Below are positions 1 to 6,042 of a stretch of 6,823 bases of DNA, piece by piece. The first letter of the stretch is position 1. Each line of letters opens with the position of its first letter. Source of the stretch: Actinomycetales bacterium (GTDB taxonomy: Bacteria > Actinomycetota > Actinomycetes > Actinomycetales > Cellulomonadaceae); the NCBI GenBank assembly GCA_012514835.1, contig JAAYZM010000470.1, positions 1 to 6,823 of the forward strand, written 5' to 3'. Below the pieces are notes generated by a model. It saw nothing but the letters and a program-made list of their open reading frames with translations. It was not told where the DNA came from and made no database searches. The position numbers and the translations under genes are program-made.

Positions 1-558
1 ACGCACCACCTCGCCCGTGGCCGCGTCCCGCAGCTCCGCGAGGACCGGGACCAGCCCGTACCCCCGCGCCCGCGTGCTGGCGAAACGGTGCACCACGCAC
101 GTCACGAGCCCCGGCGACGCACCGCCGCAGCGTTCGACAGCCCCGGGCCGCTCCTCGAGCTCCCACCGGCGCTCCCCCGTGCTCGCGTCGATCGCCACCT
201 GTCCCGAGGAGTTCGCCACGGGGCCGTCCCGCACGATCACGAGGTCACCCGCGACGCTCGCCGTGTAGAGGTCCGCCACCCCGTCCGTGGACCACGCGCG
301 CCGGGGTGCGCTCTCGAGGTCGGTGAGGAAGGTCGGCTGGCTCTGCAGCACCGCGAGCCGCTCCGCGACCCCAGCGCGCTCTCGCGCGCCCTGGACGGCG
401 TACGCGCACGCGAGCAGCAGCGCGACGAGCACCACGGGCCACCACGGGAGCACACGCCAGGGTCCCGCGACGTCTGCGACGGCCGGCTCGTCCGGGCTGA
501 CGTCGAACCCACCACCCTCGACGAGCTCGACGTCCGCCATGCGACCGTGGGCGCCCAT
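1..558 (-). CDS. Membrane-anchored PQQ-like beta-propeller protein, second tandem copy, 3' end outside window
   Basis: The frame is open from an ATG at 558-556 to the left edge, giving 186 visible residues and no stop, so the C-terminus is missing. A cytoplasmic tail of about 35 residues precedes one membrane helix (about 36-56, PWWPVVLVALLLACAYAV), and the rest should lie outside the membrane. Residues 122-132 (AIDASTGERRW) resemble the 'D..TG...W' signature of PQQ-like repeats. It is a paralogue of the gene just upstream: both begin MGA, have VELVE at residues 10-14, one anchor at a similar place, and a Cys pair (here C144 and C154) in the first propeller segment. The start overlaps the upstream stop by one base (TGATG), suggesting reinitiation. 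A second in-frame ATG lies at 540-538, but the shared MGA N-terminus favours 558. PQQ-like here names a fold; cofactor binding is not implied. Function unknown. Confidence 0.8.
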   Translation of the reverse strand, partial: MGAHGRMADVELVEGGGFDVSPDEPAVADVAGPWRVLPWWPVVLVALLLACAYAVQGARERAGVAERLAVLQSQPTFLTDLESAPRRAWSTDGVADLYTASVAGDLVIVRDGPVANSSGQVAIDASTGERRWELEERPGAVERCGGASPGLVTCVVHRFASTRARGYGLVPVLAELRDAATGEVVR

Positions 559-1946
559 CACGGACCCGGCGCCGCCAAGAGGGTCACGGACCGCGGTTCG
601 AGGGCGAACAGGTGCCCGCCGACGACGGCGAAACGGGTGCCCTCCGCGAGGTCGGTGCTCGCCCGCCACACCTCGAGCCCCGTGCGCGCCTCGACGCCCA
701 CCAGCTCGCTGCCCTCCCGGACCACCAGCTCGCCCGCGACCCCCACGAGCCCCGTGACCCGCGTGGACCGCCACAGCGTCACCCCGCGACGCGGATCCAC
801 CACGCGCACGCCCGACTCGCCCGCGAGCGCGAGCACGCCGTCCGTCACAAGCGCCTCGGCGACCTCCTCGTGCGCGCGCCACAGCTTGGCGCGCCGCGCG
901 ACGTCCCACAGCAGGTCGCCGTCGGGGTGGCGCGTGAGGACGACGGTGCCCAGGCTGCCGTCGTCGGACACGAGGACGCGCGGCGTGCCGATCGCCGCGA
1001 GCCGGCCCCCTCCGTCCGCGTCGACGAGGTCGGCGGGTTCCCGCTCGCGCGTGCGCCACACCGCGTACAGATCCTCCCCGACGGGCCGCAGGGCGAGCTG
1101 GCGTGGTTGTCGGGGCGGCGCCGTGGTGGCGGTGAACGCGAGCTCGCCGTCCTCGGTCACGGCGAAGGCGTCACGCAGCGTCGCGACCACCAGCTCCCCT
1201 CCCGCGACGCCCGCACCGACGGCCGACGCCGAGGCCACGGGCTCGAGCGTCTCGAGGGTGAGCTCCCACCGCGGGGTTCCCGCGGTGGCGTCCTCGCGGC
1301 GCACCTGCAGCGTCCCGCTCTCGAGCCATGCCCCGAGCAGGTCGCCGTCCACGAGCCGCATCCCGAGGAGCGCACCGCTCGCACGGCGCTCGGCGAGCAG
1401 CTCGCCCGTGCGGACGTCGCGCACGTGGAGCGCCGTGCCCGCGTCGTCCACACCGGGCACGCGCGGACGGGCCCGCAGGGCGCACACGACGAGCGGCGCA
1501 TCGGTGGCGTGCTCGGGGCCGAGGCAGCGCGAGGACCCGAGGTTGAGCGCGAAGGTCGAGCGCCACAGCTCTGCTCCCGTGCCGAGGTCGCGCGCGACGA
1601 GCAGCTGGGTCCCGCGCAGCTCGGTGAGCGTGATGACCGCGCCGTCGGCCACCGCGAGCACCTCGGCCCGAGGCGAGGTGACGCGCCAGCGCACCGCGAC
1701 GTCGGCGTCGACGTCCGCGAGGTAGGTGCCTGCGGCGACGAGGTGCGCGACGGCGTTCGCCCGGCGTGCGTCCTCGCGCTGCGCGGTGACCGCGAGCGCG
1801 CCGACCGCGAGCACGACGCCCACGACCACCGCGGGCCAGAGCACGGCGCGCCACCGTGAGGGGTGTGCCGCGACGCTCGGGCCGCGCGACTGCGACCCCT
1901 GGACCTCGACGAGCTCGACACTCGCCTTGCGCGTCCTCGCGCCCAT
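558..1946 (-). CDS. Membrane-anchored PQQ-like beta-propeller protein, first tandem copy
   Basis: This encodes 462 residues. A basic cytoplasmic tail is followed by one membrane helix at about 34-54 (AVLWPAVVVGVVLAVGALAV); there is no lipobox, so it is a signal anchor and not a lipoprotein. The remaining 400 or so residues should be extracytoplasmic. They carry degenerate propeller-blade signatures ending in Trp: DLGTGAELWRS (119-129 plus S130), RRAKLWRA (351-358), DPRRGVTLWRS (384-394) and EARTGLEVWRAS (419-430). This matches PQQ-like or BamB-like repeats, which usually act as binding scaffolds rather than enzymes; no catalytic motif is visible. C141 and C155 are matched by a Cys pair in the downstream paralogue and could form a disulfide. 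It starts 13 bases after the hydrolase stop. A run of six G directly before the ATG is the only purine-rich stretch, too close for a classic Shine-Dalgarno, so the start rests mainly on the N-terminus shared with the paralogue. Partner and substrate are unknown. Confidence 0.82.
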   Translation of the reverse strand: MGARTRKASVELVEVQGSQSRGPSVAAHPSRWRAVLWPAVVVGVVLAVGALAVTAQREDARRANAVAHLVAAGTYLADVDADVAVRWRVTSPRAEVLAVADGAVITLTELRGTQLLVARDLGTGAELWRSTFALNLGSSRCLGPEHATDAPLVVCALRARPRVPGVDDAGTALHVRDVRTGELLAERRASGALLGMRLVDGDLLGAWLESGTLQVRREDATAGTPRWELTLETLEPVASASAVGAGVAGGELVVATLRDAFAVTEDGELAFTATTAPPRQPRQLALRPVGEDLYAVWRTREREPADLVDADGGGRLAAIGTPRVLVSDDGSLGTVVLTRHPDGDLLWDVARRAKLWRAHEEVAEALVTDGVLALAGESGVRVVDPRRGVTLWRSTRVTGLVGVAGELVVREGSELVGVEARTGLEVWRASTDLAEGTRFAVVGGHLFALEPRSVTLLAAPGP

Positions 1947-1959
1947 CCCCCCAGGCTAG

Positions 1960-3447
1960 CTAGATGCCGAGCTGGAACACACCCCAGTAGGCGAGGGAGA
2001 CGAGCAGGAGGGTGGCGCCCACGAAGACGGTCCACACCCCCGCGTAGCCGACGCGACCCGCCGCGAGCGCACCGCCGGGCTCGGCGCGGACCACGCGCCA
2101 GCGTTCGACGAGCACGGCGAGCGCGACCACGGTGGCGAGCCCGACGAGGCGCACCGCGAGCCACCCGCCCTGGACCACGACGGCGTTGCGCTCGTACTCG
2201 AGCGCGAGGCGGGCGATCGCCACGAGGTACCACACGAGGAGGGCGACCGTGGCGAGACAGCCCGCACCGAACAGGCCCAGCGGCCACGCGAGGCCCTTCG
2301 CGAGGCGCACCCTGCGGCGTGCGAGGTAGCCACCGAGGAACACGAGGGGAGCGAGCACGAGGAGCGCGGCCCCCGCGATCACGACGCCGAGCACGAGGTC
2401 CCCGTCACCGAACCACCGCGGCTGCGGCACTGGCTCGGCGAGGAAGGTCTGGACAGGCTCGGCTCCCGCGACGCGCGGCGGGGCGGTGGCCGTGGCAGGC
2501 AGGCCGTGCACCCACGTCGCGAGGTCCCGCACGTAGCCGTCCGCGAGGGCGTCGTCGACCTTGATGCCGTGGTTCGCGCCCTCGTAGTAGCGCACCGTGA
2601 CCTGGTCGTTGCCCGCGACCGCGACGTCCTCGATGAGCTGCTGGGGGCCCTGGATCACGGGCATCGAGGCGTCGTCCGTGCCGTAGGCCATGAAGACGGG
2701 CTGGGTCGTGCGCTCTTGCCACGGGCGCACGTCGAAGTCCGCGTACTCGAAGCCCCCGCCGGGGAACTGCATGCCGACGGCGCGCGGGATCGCCCGGAAC
2801 ACCGAGAGCGGGACCCCCGTGTTGCGCAGGTAGGCGTCCACGGCGAACGCGGCCTGCTGGCGCGGCGGGACCACGGGTGCGGACGCGAGGATCACGAACG
2901 CCGTCTCGGGGTCCTCCGCGGCCATGACGGGCGCGACCCAACCCCCCTCGGACTCCGCGTAGATCCCGACGCGGGCCGGGTCCACGCCCTCGGTGGAGCG
3001 CAGAAGGTCCACGGAGAACTGGTAGTCGGCGGCCATGTCGACGTAGTTGCGGTGGCGCGTCGAGTAGGTGTCGAGGCGCTTGTCCGGCACGAGCGTCGCG
3101 ATGCCCGCCGTCGCGAGCTCGTGCGCCTGGTCCACGAAGGCGTCCTCGAACAGCCCCGTGCCCGCACCGTGCACGAACACGACGCCCGGCACCGGCGCGG
3201 GCGCGTCGACCGGCACGATGAGGCGTGCGTCGACCCGCACTCCGTCCAGCTCGACCGGCACGACCGAGCTCGCGACGTCGTACTCGCCGGCGCGACGCTC
3301 CGGCGCGCCACCCACGGCCGTGGAGGCCGTCTCGACCTGGAGTGGGTCAGTCAGCGGCTGGGGCTGCCAGTCCGGGCCCGTGACGGCACCGAGCACCGCG
3401 AGCACGATGGCGCCCACGGCGCTCGTGGCAGCGATGCGGAACAGCAC
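1960..3447 (-). CDS. Membrane alpha/beta hydrolase with C-terminal four-helix membrane domain
   Basis: This encodes 495 residues. A signal-anchor helix (about 5-23) leads to an alpha/beta hydrolase domain (about 55-315). Visible parts are the oxyanion-side HGAG (93-96), the nucleophile elbow AESEG (164-168, Ser166), the acid in YGTDDASMP (Asp258 or Asp259) and the His in ANHGI (His293). These make a complete catalytic triad, so an active serine hydrolase (esterase, lipase or peptidase type) is likely; the substrate cannot be read. Four further helices follow at about 350-372, 389-411, 428-447 and 468-490. Arg-rich loops (ARRRVRLAK at 376-384, ERWRVVR at 448-454) fit the positive-inside rule and place the hydrolase domain outside the cytoplasm. 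The GTG start at 3447 has AGGA seven bases upstream and lies 26 bases after era. An ATG at 3455-3453 is out of frame. It is probably co-transcribed with era and with the propeller genes downstream. Confidence 0.85.
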   Translation of the reverse strand: MLFRIAATSAVGAIVLAVLGAVTGPDWQPQPLTDPLQVETASTAVGGAPERRAGEYDVASSVVPVELDGVRVDARLIVPVDAPAPVPGVVFVHGAGTGLFEDAFVDQAHELATAGIATLVPDKRLDTYSTRHRNYVDMAADYQFSVDLLRSTEGVDPARVGIYAESEGGWVAPVMAAEDPETAFVILASAPVVPPRQQAAFAVDAYLRNTGVPLSVFRAIPRAVGMQFPGGGFEYADFDVRPWQERTTQPVFMAYGTDDASMPVIQGPQQLIEDVAVAGNDQVTVRYYEGANHGIKVDDALADGYVRDLATWVHGLPATATAPPRVAGAEPVQTFLAEPVPQPRWFGDGDLVLGVVIAGAALLVLAPLVFLGGYLARRRVRLAKGLAWPLGLFGAGCLATVALLVWYLVAIARLALEYERNAVVVQGGWLAVRLVGLATVVALAVLVERWRVVRAEPGGALAAGRVGYAGVWTVFVGATLLLVSLAYWGVFQLGI

Positions 3448-3454
3448 TCGGGCA

Positions 3455-3458
3455 TCCT
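3455..3458 (-). promoter_or_regulatory. Ribosome binding site of the alpha/beta hydrolase
   Basis: AGGA on the minus strand lies seven bases before the GTG at 3447. It sits in the 26-base gap after the era stop and supports GTG as the start over the out-of-frame ATG that begins within it. Confidence 0.6.
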
Positions 3459-3473
3459 ACGAGAGGCTGGCGC

Positions 3474-4379
3474 CTAGCGGTCGGTGAAGCCGAGCCGCCC
3501 GAGCTTCTTCGGGTCGCGCTGCCAGTCCTTCGCGACGCGCACGTGCAGGTCGAGGTAGACCCGCTGGCCCAGCAGCGCCTCGATGCCCGAGCGTGCTCGT
3601 GTCCCCACGTCACGCAAGCGCGAGCCACCCTTGCCGATGATGATCGCCTTCTGCGAGTCCCGCTCGACGTAGAGGTCCACGCGCACGTCGAGCAGCTCGG
3701 TGCCCTCGCGCGGGGTGATCTCGTCCACCACGACGGCCAAGGAGTGGGGCAGCTCGTCGCGCACGCCCTCGAGGGCCGCCTCGCGCACCAGCTCGGCCAC
3801 CATGACAGTCTCCGGCTCGTCCGTGAGCTCCCCGTCCGGGTAGAGCGCGGGCCCCTCTGGCAGGTACTTCACGAGCACGTCCGCGAGCGTGTCCACCTGG
3901 AAGCCGTCCGTGGCCGACGTCGGGACCACGTCCGCCCAGTCCCCCAGCTCCGACACGGCCAGCAGCTGCTCGAGCACCCGCGCCCGAGGGACGCGGTCCG
4001 TCTTCGTCACGACCGCCACGACGGGCGTGCGCCCGGTGAGCACCTCGAGGTCCCGGGCGATGTACCGGTCTCCCGGGCCCACCTTCTCGTCCGCCGGGAC
4101 GCAGAACGCGACGACGTCCACCTCGGTGAGCGTCGAGCGCACGAGCGAGTTGAGGTGGTCCCCCAGCAGGGTGCGCGGGCGGTGCAGCCCGGGGGTGTCG
4201 ACGAGCACGAGCTGCGCGTCCCGGCGGTGCACGATCCCACGGATCGTGTGGCGGGTGGTCTGCGGGCGACCCGAGGTGATGGCCACCTTCGTGCCCACGA
4301 GCGCGTTGGTCAGCGTGGACTTGCCCGCGTTGGGCCGCCCCACGAGGCACGCGAAACCGGACCTGAACTCTTCGCTCAC
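3474..4379 (-). CDS. era: GTPase Era, 16S rRNA and 30S assembly factor
   Basis: Era binds the 3' end of 16S rRNA and helps 30S subunit maturation in the cytoplasm, at the membrane in part. The protein is 301 residues, the same length as the E. coli protein. All GTPase motifs are visible: G1 GRPNAGKST (14-22), G2 Thr in PQTTRHTIRG (39-48), G3 DTPG (61-64), G4 TKTD (125-128) and G5 TSA (154-156). A C-terminal KH RNA-binding domain follows, with the GXXG loop as GKGG (249-252) and the family-typical KDWQRDPKKLG near the end. It starts with GTG at 4379, which shares GTGA with the stop of the CNNM-type gene; AGGAGG stands four bases upstream. The neighbours phoH and ybeY, both linked to RNA or ribosome metabolism, fit its role. 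Nothing is missing or unusual. Confidence 0.98.
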   Translation of the reverse strand: MSEEFRSGFACLVGRPNAGKSTLTNALVGTKVAITSGRPQTTRHTIRGIVHRRDAQLVLVDTPGLHRPRTLLGDHLNSLVRSTLTEVDVVAFCVPADEKVGPGDRYIARDLEVLTGRTPVVAVVTKTDRVPRARVLEQLLAVSELGDWADVVPTSATDGFQVDTLADVLVKYLPEGPALYPDGELTDEPETVMVAELVREAALEGVRDELPHSLAVVVDEITPREGTELLDVRVDLYVERDSQKAIIIGKGGSRLRDVGTRARSGIEALLGQRVYLDLHVRVAKDWQRDPKKLGRLGFTDR

Positions 4380-5593
4380 TCGTCCTCCTGGGTCGGGGCG
4401 ACCCGCACCAGCAGGGTCGCGAGCTGTTTGCGGCGGCCCTCGACGCGCTCGGCCTCGAGGAGCAGGGGCCCCACCACGGCCGACGAGCCCGCGAGCGGCA
4501 CCTTGCCGAGAGCCTTCGTGAGCAGACCGCCCGCGGAGTCGACGTCGTCGTCGTCGAGCTCGATGCCGAACAGGTCCCCGAGCTCGTCGAGCGCGAGCCG
4601 TGCGGGAACACGGAAGACGCCTTCGTCGAGGTCCTCGACCTGGGCCTCGCGGCGGTCGTGCTCGTCCGTGAGCTCGCCCACGATCTCCTCGAGCGCGTCC
4701 TCGATCGTCACGAGCCCCGCGATGCCGCCGTACTCGTCCACGACGAGCGCGATGTGCGACGACCCGAGCTGCATGTCCCGCAGCAGGTCGTCCACGTGCT
4801 TGGACTCGGGCACGAACACCGCCGGACGCATGATCGACCGGGCCGGATCGCCGTCGGACCCGGGCTGGGCGTGCAGGCGCCGCACCACGTCCTTGAGGAA
4901 GAGCACGCCCAGGAGGTCGTCGACCGACTCGCCGATCACGGGCACGCGCGAGAACCCCGAGCGCAAGAACAGCGCGAGGGCCTTGCGCAGCGGCGTCTCG
5001 GCACCGAGCGTGATCATCTCCGTGCGCGGCACCATGACCTCGCGCGTGATCGTGTCCCCGAGCTCGAGCACCGAGCGCACGAGCTCACCCTCGGCCGCCT
5101 CGAAATCCTCGGACTCCTCGACGAGCTCGACGATGTCCTCGAGCGCAGCCTCCGGCTCCGGGGCGGGCAGGAGGCGCCCCACGGGGCGCACCGCGAGCAG
5201 GAGCGTCGAGGTCATCGCGAGCACCGAGAGCGCGTGACGCGCCCCCGTGCGTCGCGGACCGACGCGCACGAGGAGCCCCGCAAGACCCGCGAGGACGACG
5301 ACGGCGAGCACCACGAGCCACCACGCGAGGCCCGTGTCCGCGAGCAGCAGCGTCAAGGACGCCACCACCACGATCTCCGCGAGCAGCCGCGTCACGGCCA
5401 GCCCCGCGAGCGCCCCCGCCTCGTGGTCCACGAGCGTCAGCGCCCCGGACGCCCACGGCTTGCCCGCGGCCTCCGCCTCGACCACCTCGGTCCGCGAGAC
5501 ACGCCGCAGCGCTCCCTCACCGAGACCGAGCAGCGCAGACAGGCCGAGCATGACGCCCGCGAGCGCGAGCAGCAGACCGTCCGTCGGGGTCAT
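4376..5593 (-). CDS. CNNM/CorC (HlyC)-type membrane protein with CBS pair
   Basis: This encodes 405 residues. The N-terminal CNNM (DUF21) membrane domain has helices at about 5-24, 61-85 and 87-110, with a fourth hydrophobic stretch at about 119-137; the family-typical GEGALRRVSR follows helix 1. The cytoplasmic part has an acidic linker (147-170), then a CBS pair: VMVPRTEM (187-194 region) opens the first, and VVDEYGGIAGLVTIED (284-299) plus LEEIVGEL (301-308) marks the second. The CorC_HlyC C-terminal domain spans about 322-400. Family members are tied to Mg2+/Co2+ export or tolerance with nucleotide-sensing CBS domains; old 'hemolysin' labels are misleading. The ATG at 5593 shares ATGA with the ybeY stop. 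There is no purine-rich ribosome site before it, so translation probably depends on coupling. An upstream in-frame start at 5773 would overlap ybeY by about 180 bases and is rejected. Transport direction and ion are inferred only. Confidence 0.93.
   Translation of the reverse strand: MTPTDGLLLALAGVMLGLSALLGLGEGALRRVSRTEVVEAEAAGKPWASGALTLVDHEAGALAGLAVTRLLAEIVVVASLTLLLADTGLAWWLVVLAVVVLAGLAGLLVRVGPRRTGARHALSVLAMTSTLLLAVRPVGRLLPAPEPEAALEDIVELVEESEDFEAAEGELVRSVLELGDTITREVMVPRTEMITLGAETPLRKALALFLRSGFSRVPVIGESVDDLLGVLFLKDVVRRLHAQPGSDGDPARSIMRPAVFVPESKHVDDLLRDMQLGSSHIALVVDEYGGIAGLVTIEDALEEIVGELTDEHDRREAQVEDLDEGVFRVPARLALDELGDLFGIELDDDDVDSAGGLLTKALGKVPLAGSSAVVGPLLLEAERVEGRRKQLATLLVRVAPTQEDE
4384..4389 (-). 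promoter_or_regulatory. Shine-Dalgarno of era inside the end of the upstream gene
   Basis: AGGAGG on the minus strand is followed by ACGA and then the GTG start of era at 4379. It lies within the last codons of the CNNM-type gene (encoding part of the QEDE tail) and fixes the GTG as the era start. It is the strongest ribosome binding site in the window. Confidence 0.8.
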
Positions 5594-6042
5594 CGGCCCG
5601 CGAGGAAGGTGAGGAGCAGCTGGCGTTGCAGGTCGAACATCTCCTTCTCTTCGTCCGGCTCGGCGTGGTCGTAGCCGAGCAGGTGGAGGATGCCGTGCAC
5701 CGTGAGGAGCAACAGCTCTTCGGTCGTGGAGTGGCCCGCGGCCTTGGCCTGGGCGGCGGCGACCTCGGGGCACAGCACCACGTCGCCGAGCATGCCCGGC
5801 TCGCTCGTGGCGCCCTCGCGACCGGGACGCAGCTCGTCCATCGGGAAACTCATGACGTCGGTGGGGCCCGGCTCGTCGAGGTAGCGCACGTGCAGGTCCG
5901 TCATGACCTCCGTGCCGACCAGCTGGATCGACAGCTCTGCCATGGGGTGCACGAACATCGCGTCGATGACGAAGCGACCCAGTGCCGCGAACTCGGCCTC
6001 GTCGACCTCGTGACCGGACTCGTTGTTGACCTCGACGCTCAC
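5590..6042 (-). CDS. ybeY: Endoribonuclease YbeY, rRNA maturation and quality control
   Basis: YbeY is a zinc-dependent single-strand endoribonuclease acting in 16S rRNA 3'-end maturation and ribosome quality control. The product has 150 residues. The zinc site is complete: HGILHLLGYDH (116-126) gives H116, H120 and H126. The substrate-side motif GPTDVMSFPMDELRP (59-73) and MLGDVVLCPE (84-93) are typical of actinobacterial members. GTG at 6042 is chosen because GAGGAG lies four bases upstream, because it shares GTGA with the phoH stop, and because the resulting N-terminus (MSVEVNNESG) matches the mycobacterial protein. A longer frame from 6108 would add 22 low-complexity residues over phoH. 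The M. tuberculosis protein, as I recall it, is about 25 residues longer at the C-terminus; this one ends soon after the zinc motif, near the minimal family length. Confidence 0.96.
   Translation of the reverse strand: MSVEVNNESGHEVDEAEFAALGRFVIDAMFVHPMAELSIQLVGTEVMTDLHVRYLDEPGPTDVMSFPMDELRPGREGATSEPGMLGDVVLCPEVAAAQAKAAGHSTTEELLLLTVHGILHLLGYDHAEPDEEKEMFDLQRQLLLTFLAGR

Noticed and set aside
88..1725. A 545-codon open frame on the plus strand opposite the propeller genes
   Set aside because: Its translation is Arg/Ser/Pro/Thr-rich low complexity with no domain, and it lies antisense to two genes supported by paralogy and membrane anchors. High GC makes stop-free shadow frames common.
516..1919. 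The 16-base identical repeat CCTCGACGAGCTCGAC at 516-531 and 1904-1919 as a DNA-level repeat or recombination site
   Set aside because: The same 16 bases also occur at 5116-5131 in the unrelated CNNM-type gene, where they again encode VELVE. Biased codon choice for this peptide explains all three copies.
1956..1963. Palindrome CTAGCTAG at the hydrolase stop, as a possible operator or terminator
   Set aside because: Eight bases is too short for a terminator stem, there is no loop or T-run, and it includes the TAG stop of the hydrolase. CTAG is uncommon in GC-rich DNA, but one case is not evidence of a site.
3448..3473. The 26-base gap after era as a terminator or promoter
   Set aside because: No hairpin with a T-run and no -10/-35 pair can be seen; the only signal is the AGGA of the hydrolase.
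3543..5237. A 564-codon open frame on the plus strand opposite era and the CNNM-type gene
   Set aside because: Both genes underneath have full family motifs, while this frame is rich in His, Arg, Val and Ser with no recognisable motif. It is a shadow of the minus-strand codons.
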